Shown here one piece after another: positions 12,416-23,947 of a DNA stretch of 64,000 nt. Where the stretch lies: positions 434,001 through 498,000 of the forward strand of contig CP126203.1 in assembly GCA_030272155.1 (NCBI GenBank). Direction: 5' to 3'. Positions within the stretch are counted from its first letter, which is position 1. Each line of letters opens with the position of its first letter. This DNA comes from Tetradesmus obliquus. Its lineage: Eukaryota; Chlorophyta; Chlorophyceae; Sphaeropleales; Scenedesmaceae. A program made the position numbers and the translations under genes. The notes beneath the pieces are model-generated. The model was not told the DNA's origin, did not search any database, and was given only the letters and a program-made list of their open reading frames with translations.

Positions 12416-13472
12416 ATGGTAGCTCTTTGCTGTTCAATGCTGCTGTGTGAGCTTGCGAGGTCAGCGGCCCGGCTGGTTACATTTGGTATGTGATACATAA
12501 ACCCAAACCGGTGTTGGCCAATACAAGGGTGAGGCGTTATGACGGTGGGGTGTGTATTAGGGTGTACCCCAGGAATAACCCATACTGGCCAAGGAGTAAT
12601 TAAGCTCTGCAAAAGTGGGCTGAGTCAGCGTGTTGGTTCCCCTGGGGCTGCGTGTGTGCTGCATCTTCTTGTGTTTTTTAAATGCAATGCGGCTGATTTG
12701 AATTGGGGCCCGTGTATGCAATGTGCTAGTAGTAACGGGACACCCTGCTAGGTTGCACAGCACTGTTTGGAAGCCTCATGCTGCATGCCTGCCTGCTGCA
12801 TTGGGTGGAAGAAGAAGTGCCTTGGCAAGCGCAGAGCTTCGCCTGTTTGAACAGCTACGCATATGTTGCGCCTGTGCGCCATGCTGCAGGCGGCGTGTCT
12901 GTCTGAATGGATACGGCAGCAGGTGCCTCTGCTGCTTGGAAACAAGCAGTTGCGGCGCTGCTTGGTGCGCATGCACGCGCATGCCTCAGCTGTCATGTCT
13001 GTTGCCGCCTATGACGTGTGTATGCTGCACAGCTGCAGCACGTGCGGCAGCTGACTGGCTTGTTGTGGTCTGCCGTATGTCACTGCCCGATCTGTGCATT
13101 GCCGCATATGCAGACAACTCGTTGGGCCCTACAATGGCCCCCTGCCATGCATGGCCTGGCCAGGCTGTTATATAACCATGTATGGCTCAGAGCTATGTGT
13201 GGCAAGTATATCTGGCACGCGTGTGCTGTCACATTGCATCGGATCGTGTTGGCTGTCTGCAGCGCTCTGCATTTTGGCTCTGTTGTAACGAGACAAATAC
13301 GTGCTTGATTTGTTGACCGCTTCCCTCAAACGTTTACATGCAAATGCAATCACACTGTCGACGTCATGCATGCACTGCGCAGTCAAGCTCACGCCGCCTC
13401 CAGCAAATGCATGCACAGGGAGCAGGCTACTTACAAGAGGAGCAGTGTAGCATGTAATCAGCCGTCGGCCAA

Positions 13473-13689
13473 GGGGCGAGCCACAAACCACTGTCAGGGG
13501 GGGGGAGACGCGGTGCCACTTTCGCGAGGGGGGGTAGGGGTTCCGACGCGCCCAGCCTTGCGGCAGACACTGCCCATGCGGAAGCCACTTTCCGCAGGGG
13601 GGAGGGGGTGCTCAAAAGCACGCGCCACCCCCCCCCCCCCCCCCCACCCCACCCCACCCCACCCCCGAGAGTGGTTTGTGGTTCGCCCC
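13473..13689. mobile_element. MITE-like element with terminal inverted repeats
   Basis: A ~217-bp segment begins at 13473 with ggggcgagccacaaacca and ends with its near-perfect reverse complement at 13689. The flanks carry a possible 3-bp target duplication, caa (13470-13472 and 13690-13692). The interior has G and C homopolymer blocks, including a 13620-13675 C-rich tract with a CCCCA-type repeat, and repeated 'gccactttc' words. There is no coding capacity, so a non-autonomous DNA element fits best. The short target duplication could be chance. Confidence 0.5.
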
Positions 13690-14514
13690 CAAGCATTGGC
13701 AGTTGTTGTCTTGCTAGGGTTTTGTTTGGGGTAACACGCTGCACCCCCACAGCTTCAAGTCCAAGCATGTCCAATGGACAGCTTTTGGTGCGGTGTGACG
13801 TGGTTGCTTTTTTGTGTTCAGTACCCTGTGTAGCTTTCTGTTTGCTCTGCCAAGCAGTACCCTGTAGTTCAAGTAGCAACCCTTGCAGGAGGAGTCCGTT
13901 GCCTCGATTCACATTTCAATCGTATCCAGTCCTCTGTAAAGTTCCTCATCACCTAGAAGAACCCAAGGGATCGTCGCTGGCAAGGCGAGAAAGCACCAGC
14001 AACAGGTACGAGTGGGCTCTCGTTAGGCACTCTGCATGCATACTCTGCAGCTTTTGTTGCCGTCAAAGGAGGAATCCCACACACGTTATTCATAAAACTG
14101 TATAGACTGTATGTTATGGGGTGATGACCTGCCTCCACTTGTGTCAGCATGACCTTTTACTGACTTGAAGTTCTGGGTTGCAACAGACCGTGCTGTGCTT
14201 GATGAAAGCTGCGTGCCAGGCTTGTGTAGTCAAAGGGACTGATCACACGTAAGACCACCTTATCGTGCTTCCACAAAGTGACCAAGGCTATGGGAGAGCC
14301 TGATCCATCATGGTCTTAAGCCTGCGCTTGCTGCTTTTGTGCTGCTTGCAGAGCCTGCGCAAGCTCAAAGCACATCGGCACTGCTCAAGGCTTCTCCACA
14401 CATCATCAAACCTTAGCATTTGCGCAGAGTTAGCAGTTCCTGCAAGCACATCTGCACCGCTTGCCCACAACTGCCGCAACTGCCGACAGCGGCAGCGCAG
14501 TCCCGTCAGCAACC

Positions 14515-17500
14515 ATGCAGCTCACCATAGCAGCGTGGGATGACCGCGTGTTTCCAGTTGAGCTGGATGCCAACGAGCCTTTTGCAACGCTTATGGCTAT
14601 CCTGGAAGCCGAGTCAGGGCTTCCTGCAGCCCAGCAGCAGCTGCTGCACAACGGGCGCCCTGTGCCTCCTTCGGCACACGGCCAGGGCTTGACTGCGCTC
14701 GGCATTGCAGATGGGGACATGCTGATGCTGATGCCGCTGCAGCAGCAGGGCGGCGCAGCAGGCCAAGGCCAGCAGCAGCGCGGGGGTGCAGGTGTGTGTC
14801 CAATCGTTTATGCAGTAGCAGGTATGCCCGTGCTATGTGCACCAGGCACTTCTGTGACAGTTTGCTTGCCTTGATTGCAACAATACAACTTAGCTGATTG
14901 CCTGTGTCAAGGACGTCAACCAGCCACCATGCGCCTTGATACTCGACTCTTATCAATGTTATTGCTGAAGCCCGCTGACCTGCCACGCTCGCCTGTCACG
15001 CTGACATGTCACAATTAACTGTTAATCACACCAGGCCAGCAGCAGCAGCAGCCGGCGCACGACCCCATGATGGACCTGAACGAGGATGGCAGCGCAAAGG
15101 CGCCTGTTGCTTTCATCGAAGCCGTGCGCGCCAAGCCTGACATCTTGGCGGCCATCCAGCACGGCAACCCGCCACTGGCCGCAGCCATCCGCAACGAGGA
15201 CATCCCCGCAGTGCAGGTGGGACATAGTGAAGAAGTTGTTTCTTTTCTGGGTAGTAGGTTGTGTCAGGGTTGTGTTGTCCTGGGTTCTGCGTGGTTAGTA
15301 AGGTGTTGCTGTGCCCTTGGCAGCAGCAGCAGCAGCACTGGATGAGCTAAAAGTCATTAGCTGGACAAGGTGGGTTGTTGCTTGTCGCCAAGCCAAACAT
15401 CACGTCGGCCATCCAGCAGGGCAACCCGCCGCTGGCCGCAGCCATCCGCAACGAGGACATCCCCGCAATGCAGGTGCGTCCTATGGCAGGACTTGTTTGA
15501 ACCTGCGGTTCTGGGTTCTGCGCGGCTGGTGGCCGGCTTCCTGCCTGCGCAGCAGCAGCGGGTAAGCAAGGCCCCTTTGCAGGAGAAGTAAGGGGAAGTC
15601 TGCGTGCGAGGCGGAGCTGCTGTCAGCCACCCCTGTTTTTGTGCAAGCATCTCCCTTGTACACCCTTGCAGGACTTGTACGGCAGCACGGCAAGTGCAAG
15701 GCTGCCAATCCGAGTGCGCAGGGCACGGTAACACACTGCACAGAACTGACTTCTGCTCATCACCTTGTCACCATGTCCCTGCAGGCGGAGCTGAAGCGCG
15801 TGCGCGCACTGCAGCGTGAGCAGCAGGCTGCTGCTGCGCGTGAGGCTGAGCTGCTGTCCGCAGACCCCTTTGACCCTGAGACGCAGCGCAAGATTGAGGA
15901 GCTGATCCAGAAGCAGAACATTGAGGAGAACCTGGCCGCGGTGAGTCTGCAAATGTGTACAGGGTGTTGCTCTTCGTTTTCACTGCACACGATTGCCTCT
16001 GCGCCTTACTTCTTTTGCACTTTGGCCCCAGTGTAGGCCCCAGCCTCCAGGAAGCTTGTTTTGCTACCACAGCTACCACAGCTACCTCAGCATCAACACA
16101 TCACTTTGCACCTTTTCCAGCGTACCTGATTATACTGCCATGCCCCTGCACCTTCCTGCCTCCTGCTTGTGTTGTTGTTGGCTGTGGGCAACAGGCGCTG
16201 GAGCACAACCCTGAAGTGTTTGGCAGCGTGGAGATGCTGTACGTGGACATGGAGGTGCGCAGGCCCAATTGCTGGCAGCAGCAGCAGCAGCTGTCGCATT
16301 TGTGGCAGCACCACATGAGCACTTGATACACCTTTGCCGCCAGGTGCAGAAATTGCCCGTCTGCCACATCTGCTGCGGCTTTTGCCTCTGTTGGTGTGGC
16401 GGCCTTTCCCATCCTAAAAACCGCCTATGGTTTTGCATGTTTGATCAGAGTGGCACACTGCATTAAGCTTGGCTCCAACAAACGCACTGCTGCAGGTGAA
16501 CGGCGTGCCTGTGAAGGCCTTTGTGGACAGCGGCGCGCAGATGACCATCATGACGCACGAGTTTGCGGCCAAGTGCTACCTCACGCGGCTGCTGGACAAG
16601 CGCTTTGCAGGCATGGCTGTGGGTGTGGGCAGCAGCAGGATCCTGGGCCGCATCCACCAGGCGCCTTTGAAGGTGCGGCTGCAGCATGGTGTATTGCTTG
16701 CAGGAATGGTGTCATTATAGAAAGTGCCTGGTAGGGTGGTTTGTAGTTGGCCGGCGCAGCAGCAGGATCCTGGGCCGCATCCACCAGGCACGCCTCAAGG
16801 TGCGGCTGCAGCAGCATGCTATAATGCTTGCAGGGGATGTGTCATTGTAGGAAGTGCCTGGTAGGGTGGTTTGTTGTTGGCCGGGGCAGCAGCAGGATAC
16901 TGGGCCGCATCCACCAAGCGCCTTTGAAGGTGCGGCTGCGGCAGCATGCTGTTTGGCAGCAGCTTCAACAAACAGCTGATCCTGTGCATGGCACTGGGCA
17001 TCTTTAAGCCATCCTGCTGCTGACAAGCTTCGCCCTCTGCTTCTGCTTCTGCTCGTCCAACACGCACTCACACTCACACACCACATCACGCACACTTTGA
17101 TTCTCCAACTTTCACCTGTACGTTGCCGCTCACCTCACCACCTGCGGCATCACGGTGCTGGAGCAGCGCGATGGGCCTCAAGTCACCTTGTGCTCACACA
17201 CAGATACTGCGCTCACCCACACCCGCGTAGCCGGACACTGCTTGTTCAACACGCACTCCTATACATCCTTGCCACATGTTTGCCGACTCGCAGGTTGCCG
17301 GGCACTTCACCACCTGCAGCATCACTGTGCTGGAGCAGCGTGACGGGCCGCAGTTCATTTTTGGGCTGGACATGCTCAAGCGGCACCAGTGCGTGCTTGA
17401 CCTGGCGCAGAGTGAGTGTCGACACATTGCTGAGCAGGACTGTTGAGGCTTTGCTGGGTGGTTTTTGTGCAGTTCATGTTGGGCTGGACATGCTCAAGCG

Positions 17501-18031
17501 GCACCAGTGCGTGCTGAACCTGGCGCAGAGTGAGCGCCCCTGTGATGAGAAACACAGACACATTGCCGAGCAGGGTGGGATGCATGTATTGGGGCTTGTG
17601 TCCGTGGTGTTCGTGTTGCACCATTGCGTGCTGAACCTGACGCAGAGTGAGTGTTGACAGACACGGTGTTGAGCAGGGTTGTTGAGGGTTTTCCTCTGGT
17701 TTCGGGCGATCGATCTTTAGGCTGGACATGCTGAAGCGGCATCAGTGGGTGCTGCACCTGGCGCAGAGTGAGTGGGCAGCCACATCACAGTCCGAGCGGG
17801 GCGGGATGCATGCTGTTGTGTTCCTTTGTGTCAGTGTGCGCTAAACGTGGCGCAGAGTGAGTGGGCAGCACCGGCAGTCCAGGAGTCTGAGCACCAGGCA
17901 TGACCCACTTTAGCAGCTTGCAACAGTGGAACTGCTGCTTCTCAAACTGGCCTAACTATTGCTGCTGCTGCTGCAGGCGAGCTGCGCTTTGGCAGTTGTG
18001 ACGCCACGCTGGGCTTCCTGCACTGACTCAA

Positions 18032-18080
<49 letters not shown>

Positions 18081-19090
18081 AGGCGAGCTGCGCTTTGGCA
18101 GCTGTGACGCCACGCTGGGCTTCCTGCCGGAGCACCTCATCCCCAAGGACTTCAAGCGCCACATCGAGGAGGTGTGTGCATTTTTGTTAGCATACAGAGT
18201 GTGTCTGCATTTGAGGCTTGCAGTGCGCCGTAGATGTGCTGGGGCATTGTGTGAAGTGACTGGTGAGCACCTCATCCCCAAGGACTTCAAGCGCCACATC
18301 GAGGAGGTGGGCGTGTGTGGCGCTGTGTTTTGGGGGGGGGGGTAGAAGGGGCGGGGTCGTTATAATAATTTGTTTTGATGCCTGTGCAATGCCTGTGCAT
18401 TGGATGTGTTGTGACTTGTGGTATCGAGTGCGTGGGGCAGCCGCGGCCTGTTCTGAGTGCCTGCACATGTTTGTGTTTTGTTGTGGCGTGTGTTTCGCAT
18501 GCGGCTGGTTGGTGGCAGGTAGTTTGCTTGGCTTTGATCACACAGGGCAAGCGGTCCTCCTCAAGTAGCAGGTGCTGCTTGTGCGCAGCAAACTGGCAGT
18601 AGTTTGTATGAATATTGCTTTCACCATATTGCCTTTGCTGCGCTGCGTTGTGCTGCCGCAGGTCTCCAAGCAGCAGGCAGAGAAGAACGTTGCAGAGAAG
18701 GATGCAGACCCAGCTGCAGCAGCAGCAGCAGCACAGCCTGCAGCAGGATCTGGCAATGCAGGCGCATCTTCTGCTGCTGCAACTGCTGGCGGCAATGGCA
18801 GCGACAATGGCCCTGCACCAATGGATGCGACCCCCTCAGGCGCTGCTGCTCCTTCAGGTGCAGCTGCTGCAGGGGCCGGGGCGGCTGCTGGTGCAGCAGC
18901 AGCTGGCGCAGGCAGCGGCCAGCAGCAGCAGCAGCAGTCAAGTGATGCGTCAGCAGCTGGGCCGGCAGTGAATGAGGCAGCTGTCACGCAGCTGGTGGGT
19001 TTAGGGTTTACGCGGGAGATGGCTGTGGGGGCGCTGCGGGCAATGAATGGGGATGTGGATGCGGCAGCATCCATGCTGTTCGGCATGTGA
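14515..19090 (+). CDS. DDI1: DDI1-type ubiquitin-receptor aspartyl protease
   Basis: Eight exons: 14515-14791, 15035-15216, 15785-15940, 16195-16254, 16496-16672, 17294-17411, 18083-18171 and 18662-19090. All are in phase and give about 495 residues. The N-terminal ubiquitin-like domain (residues 1-75) begins MQLTIAAWDD. A helical linker includes PFDPETQRKIEELIQ. The retroviral-like aspartyl protease follows with the active-site motif DSGAQMTIM in exon 5 and FGLDMLKRHQ in exon 6. A C-terminal UBA domain (LVGLGFTREMAVGALRA...AASMLF) ends the protein. DDI1 proteins shuttle ubiquitinated clients to the proteasome and cleave heavily ubiquitinated substrates, in cytosol and nucleus. A poly-A/Q/G linker of about 80 residues before the UBA is lineage-specific. 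Introns 2 and 5-7 contain about ten partial echoes of exons 2, 5, 6 and 7. Confidence 0.94.
15388..15480 (+). repeat. Echo of DDI1 exon 2 3' edge, with donor
   Basis: About 85 bp repeat the end of exon 2 (from the 'aagcctgacatc' region to GCAG/GTGCGT) with several substitutions. It lies in intron 2, downstream of the parent, without a usable acceptor at its left edge. Confidence 0.9.
16745..16945 (+). repeat. Two echoes of DDI1 exon 5 3' edge
   Basis: Copies at about 16752-16812 and 16884-16945 repeat the last ~45 bp of exon 5 (agcagcaggatcctgg onward), the GTGCGG donor and ~15 bp of intron. Spacing is about 130 bp. The second copy is closer to the parent at its exon end than the first. Confidence 0.92.
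17107..17190 (+). repeat. Echo of DDI1 exon 6 5' edge, acceptor lost
   Basis: Upstream of exon 6, about 70 bp repeat its start (gttgcc...ttcaccacctg, then gtgctggagcagcg). The base triplet at the acceptor is TAC rather than CAG, so this copy cannot be spliced in as the parent is. Confidence 0.88.
17462..17870 (+). repeat. Four echoes of DDI1 exon 6 3' edge, with donors
   Basis: Copies near 17462-17535, 17608-17655, 17715-17778 and 17830-17866 repeat the end of exon 6 (gctggacatgctcaagcgg ... gcgcagagtgag). The parent is at 17360-17420. They shorten and diverge with distance and keep the GTGAG donor. Confidence 0.92.
17970..18082 (+). repeat. Echo of DDI1 exon 7 5' edge plus (CTG)n expansion
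   Basis: A (CTG)nCAG acceptor followed by ~40 bp of exon 7 start occurs at about 17975-18025, just before the true exon. An uninterrupted CTG run (18034-18082) leads directly into the genuine acceptor at 18082. Confidence 0.9.
18262..18310 (+). repeat. Echo of DDI1 exon 7 3' edge, with donor
   Basis: The last ~43 bp of exon 7 (agcacctcatccccaagg ... gaggag) and the donor are repeated about 138 bp downstream of the parent, essentially unchanged. Confidence 0.92.
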
Positions 19091-19599
19091 GGGGTGCTGC
19101 GGCTTTGTGCTGTGGTGGGTGTGTATGACTGCAATATCAGCTGTGGTGCAGGATTCTTGATCTTGTATCTTTCAGGCTCTGTTCAGTGGGCGCCAAGTGT
19201 AGTGTTTTGAGGCGCCAGGGATGCCCTGGCCCTGTCTTGTCTCCAATGACGGCAATGAATGGCGGGGTCCTGCGCTGCCATGATGGTGGTTGTTTGGGAG
19301 ATGCAGCTTGCATCAATGGCATTCCATTCGCATCAGGAACGCAGTCCAGGGAAGCACTGCACGAGAGATGCTCTTGGTTTGCAGTCCTGTTGAGCGCGAG
19401 ATCTGACACATTGCTTTCTTGTCAGCCTATGTCAGTGACTCACTGACGGCATCATCAGCAGTACCGGTCACGTGCCCACGCTATTGGTGCAGATGCCTCG
19501 TTCGGCCTGGTATTGTAAGATGTCGTAGAGACGTTGTGTTTGAACAACCATTCGGTCGCTTACACGCGTTGCACACCAAGATTGCACCGTCTCGGAGAT
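19091..19599. other. DDI1 3' UTR and promoter of the coiled-coil gene
   Basis: I see no coding exon. A TGTAA at 19514-19518 would end a ~430-bp DDI1 3' UTR. The start of the next plus-strand gene follows within 90 bp, so the two transcription units are tightly packed. Confidence 0.55.
19514..19518 (+). terminator. Candidate poly(A) signal TGTAA (DDI1)
   Basis: The TGTAA pentamer lies 424 bp after the DDI1 stop and shortly before the next gene start, a plausible position for DDI1 polyadenylation. Confidence 0.5.
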
Positions 19600-19812
19600 A
19601 TGAGTGGCAGCAAGGCAGACGACTTGCAGAGCTTGCCGCGAGAAACTCTAATAGAAAACTTGCAGATCGTTAGAGATCATGTGCCAAAGATTATCGACGA
19701 GAAGCGGGCGCTGGAGCATGAGAACCAGGAGCTGAAGCAGGCACTGCAGCAGAAGGATGCAGAAGTGGAAGCCCTGAAAGCGCAGCTGGCAGCAAAACGC
19801 AGCGAGAATTAG
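19600..19812 (+). CDS. Small coiled-coil protein, 70 residues
   Basis: A single-exon frame of 70 codons starts MSGSKADDLQSLPRE and ends AAKRSEN before TAG. Residues 30-68 form an amphipathic coiled coil with Leu/Ala heptad positions (KRALEHENQELKQAL...VEALKAQL). Composition is ordinary for a protein, not the Cys/Trp/His-rich pattern of spurious frames, and it follows the DDI1 poly(A) signal. I do not recognise a family. It could be a subunit of a small helical complex, or a larger gene with unseen exons. Confidence 0.5.
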   Translation: MSGSKADDLQSLPRETLIENLQIVRDHVPKIIDEKRALEHENQELKQALQQKDAEVEALKAQLAAKRSEN

Positions 19813-21413
19813 GCATTACTCGACATCTGCATGCTGAGTATAGCACCACACTGCTTGGCGCATTCAACTTGGGGTCCAGCCTGCTGCTTCTGGCCCAGCC
19901 TGGCAGGCAGGCTACTGCAGTAGAGTTGCTGCGCATGGATGCAGGATCATTTGCTGAAACTGCACAACACAGCATGTGTGTACCTTTCAGTCTTGCATTC
20001 TACCACTTGCTACTTGATGCGGTGTGACGATTGTATAGCAGCTGCAAACTGGGAAGAACAGCTCCAGCGATACTCAGCCTTGGCCCAAGCCTGGCTGGCT
20101 GCAGCCTAGCCTGCAGTGTGGCGGGTGGGGCAGCACGGCTGTCAATCTAGCATTCTCCCCTGCAGAACTTTATAGATTGTGAGGGATGGCAGCCCTTTAA
20201 CCTTCTACAGCAGCAGCAGCAGCAGCCTGTGACCTTGTCACAAGGTCACCACAGCAAGTTGCTGGTGCCCAAAGCGCACTCTGCGCATCATGTGGGCTGG
20301 TGGCACCAGCAGGATGTTGGGTTCGAAATATATTGCATGTGGATGATGGCAAGCAGGACAGCCATACTGCTGACGGGTTGCAGTCAGAGCGCTGCTGCCC
20401 AGTGGCGCTTTCGAGCTCAGCGGGAAGTAACATGGGTGTACACAAGGTGTTGCATGTATACTTTTTGACGTGCGGGATCAGCTGTCTTTCACTGGCAGGA
20501 TTGGCTGGCTTAGTGGGTGGATTACGATTCAGTATGGCCAGCCTGACCACGCTGAGCATCATGCGGATAATGTGTATGCCAGCTTAGTTGTGTACAGCCA
20601 GCAGGCGTTGCAGAGTTGCTGGATTGATGCTGTGGCTTGATTAGAGACAACAAGCTACTGATGATGTTTGTCAAAGGCTGCTTCTACTTCTATGCTTTGA
20701 TTTTGTTGCGCCGCAAAATTGCAGTTCAAACTGCATACCTGCAGGGGCCCTCCAAGGTTTGCCACAGCAGGCCTGGTTGAGAGCAGCGCTTGGTGGCACG
20801 GGTGCAAAGTACATATTAAATCGTTACAACGATGGTCTGCTGGTTTGCCAGGCCTTCACTAGGCAGTCTTGTGAACAATTGAGGGCAGTTGTCCTGCACC
20901 AAAGGGGCGAGTCAAAGCGGGTGTACACCACTTCTTGGAAGCAGATCTGCACTGGCCAGACCAACTGCTTCAAAATCGGATGGTGGTCATGAGTGTGGCA
21001 TGTATGTTTGGGGTGGTTAGCAACCTTTCGGATGCTGCCTGTGTCTATGCCACCCGGCAAGAGCAACAGCGGCAGCAGCAGCACTGGTGCCGGCAGCAGC
21101 AGTGCTACTGCCTTTGCAATGGCGCCCGAAACAAAAGCTTTCTTTTGATACGCAACTGCTTGTTCGAATATCTGATTGGCTGCAGTGGGTTCCGCACGGC
21201 CCAAAACAGGAGAGGCATCGCGGTGATACTGAACATCGCACCTCTTCGAACCTTCTTCCCGGTTCTTCATTGTGCTGAAAGTCATTAATGCACAGTACAC
21301 GAATCTGCTGCTCTTAAATCAGTTTGCTTCAGGGGTTTCTTTTCGTTGCTGTCAACTGCTTGTGCGCAAGCACCGAGGGACTGCACACGTGTCCTGGGCA
21401 CAGCCCGAACGCC
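19813..21413. other. Intergenic stretch before ERO1
   Basis: No conserved coding sequence was found on either strand. Minus-strand frames near 20824-21300 look protein-like for about 40 residues but then run into poly-Leu translations of CAG repeats, so I do not call a gene. The last few hundred bases are the presumed ERO1 promoter and leader. Confidence 0.5.
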
Positions 21414-23894
21414 ATGAAGGCGTTTTCCTTCGTGGCAGTGGCACTCCCGGTGCTGCTAGCCATCGCAGCGTACCACCAGCAGGAGCAGCTGCCACCCCAG
21501 CTAGCTGGGGTAGTGAAGGTGATAGAGACAAACGGACTGGAAGCATGGCAGCAGCTCAGCTCCCGCCTTACGGCATGTGCTAAGAGCCAGCAAGCTGTTC
21601 GCGAGCCCGCAGCTGCAGCCAGCGAAGCAGACTATGCAGAAGCAGCAGCACCAGCAGCAGGAGCAGGAGAGCCAGCAGCAGCAGGTCAGACAGCTGCAGC
21701 TGCTGCGCAAGCAGCTGCATCAACTCCTGCAGCAAGCATGGTGAGTGTTGCTGCCTGTCCATAAGCTCTTACAACCAGTTTGCATGATAAACAGTTGTGT
21801 ATCATGTGCAGTCTCTTGCAGCAGCTCTGCAGGCAGTAGTGAGCCGGCTTCCAGGCAGGCCAGCAGAGCACGCTGCATGTACGCCAGCGAAAGGCAGCAA
21901 CGCGGGATCCAGCGCACAGGCATTGCACAGGCGCTAGTGGCATGCAACAAGCATTGCACACACAGACGTGCACATACATACATCAGGCAACACGGCAGCA
22001 GCACTAGCAGCACTGCAGCACATTATGAAGATGCTTCAAACAGCCAGGGGCAGCACCTCTTGAGCTGTGCAGCTGCAGCGGCAGCGGCAGCAGCTGCTGC
22101 TGCTGCTGCACTTCTGCTGTTGTTACCCGCATCATCATCCACTCCAACACCGGCTGCCCTGCTGCTGCTGCTGCTGCTGCTGTCCCTGCAGGTTCCTGCA
22201 GCCATCCAGTCACTGGCAGCCACGACAGATGCGGGGCAGTGCCAGATCCAAGGCATTGTGGATGACCTGAGTGAGTGCCTGTTGTCCCAACAAAGCAGCT
22301 GCTTGCTGGGCCTGTGGTGATTGATTGGTTTGAGCAACAATGCATTGTAGATGGCCCCATTGAGTGCAGCTTTCCTGCAGCAGCAGCTGCTGCTTGCAGA
22401 GGATGCCCTAGTTGATCAGGCATGTATTTGGCCAGGCAGTCGATCACACTTATGCTGTACAAGATGAGTCCGCAGGCTGCACGTGATGCTGTACAGCAAC
22501 ACGGGGCGCTATACTGTCTGATCCCACAGCAGCTGCTTAGCTTATGAGAGGGATGCTGCCTGTGAACGCTGCTGCTGCTGCTGTTGCAGGTGACTGCACC
22601 TACAGTGCTGTGCACAGCCTGAACACGCAGCATGTGAACCCAGTTGTGGAGCAGCTGGTGAAAACTGCTTTCTTCAGGTTCTTCAAGGTACGAGTGGTGC
22701 AGCAGCAGCAGCAGCAGCAGTGCAGAAGCAGCCGCAGCAGCACTGGCAGCAGGTACTGGCATTGATTGCAGTAACAGTGCCAGTTCTGGCGATGGCGCAT
22801 GCGTGGATCTTTTGGATAACAGCAGCAGCATCGCCTGCACGGGCAGTTGCATCGGGAATGGATGTTGTTATGGATGTTCGTTGATTGCACCGAGGACAGC
22901 AGCACAAAGCAGCTAGCCACCACCTTGGCCGCTGCAGATAGATGTGCTGTCAGCTAGGTGCATGGACTCCATTACAGCAACAGCTGTTCAGGTGTTGTGT
23001 AATCCGTCGCAAAGCAGTTGAACAGCTGTTACAAGCGCTTCCCACGCATACTTGGCACATGCAGGTCAACATCTACTGTGACTGCCCCCTATGGCCGGAC
23101 CACCGCCACATCCTGCACATCCTGTTACAAGTTGTCATAGCATTTGTTACAACTGATGCACTGCCTCCTGCAGGTCAACATCTACTGCGACTGCCCGCTG
23201 TGGCCTGATGACAGCATGTGCGCACTGCGGGCGTGCAGCGTGTGCGAATGCGCGGAAGATGAGGTGCCTGCGCCCTGGCTGGCTGCTGAGAAGGCTGCTG
23301 CCACCTGCAAGGGGGCGCACACGCCCGACTGCAGCACCAACGACTGTAAGTGGCTTGGCAGCGTTGTTGGTGATTTGGGTGTTGCGCAGTGCTGCTGGTG
23401 CCTGGCTGGCTGCTGAGAAGGCCGCTGCTACCTGCAAGGGGGCGCACACGCCAGACTGCAGCACCAATGAATGTGAGTGGCCTTTGTGCAATTTATTTTA
23501 TCGTGCGCGTGTATGTACAAGATGTGGCAGCAGGTGCTGCTTGATGTGTTGGCTGGTCCAGACAGGGCGGAGCTGGTCTATTGCTGTATTGCAGCAGCGT
23601 TAGTAACTTACTGACCTGTTCCTACATCTGCTGCAAACAGCACGGTGCGCAGGGGCTGATGTTCTGGGGTGCAGTCACCAGCAGAAGTGCTGCTGCTGCT
23701 GCTGCCGCCTCACTCAACCGCGAGTTGGACCCGGGAATCAAGCAGCAGCTATGTACACATGCGCGAACTGACACGCCACTGCTGCTGCTGCTACTATCAT
23801 GCAGTTGCACTGGAGGTGGAGGGTCATGTGAATCGCGAGCTTGACCCCGCGATCAAGCAGCAGCTGCTGTACACATGCATCAACCCACAAGCCA

Positions 23895-23947
<53 letters not shown>

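Larger units (their letters stand above)
10128..14514. other. Gene-poor 4.4-kb stretch
   Basis: I see no conserved protein in any frame; the open frames are Cys/Trp/His-rich shadows of TGC/GCA-rich DNA. It contains the presumed 3' UTR of the zinc-finger gene with TGTAA at 10979-10983, an 86-bp tandem duplication (12250-12415), and an inverted-repeat element with poly-C tract (13473-13689). The final 200 bp are DDI1 leader/promoter. Confidence 0.6.

Noticed and set aside
13990..14510. Extra upstream exon of DDI1
   Set aside because: The ubiquitin-like domain begins properly at the ATG at 14515, and the upstream frame has no family similarity.
20824..21300. Minus-strand frame (MKNREEGSKRCDV...) divergent from ERO1
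   Set aside because: It looks protein-like for about 40 residues but soon becomes poly-Leu from a CAG repeat. No family or second exon was recognised.
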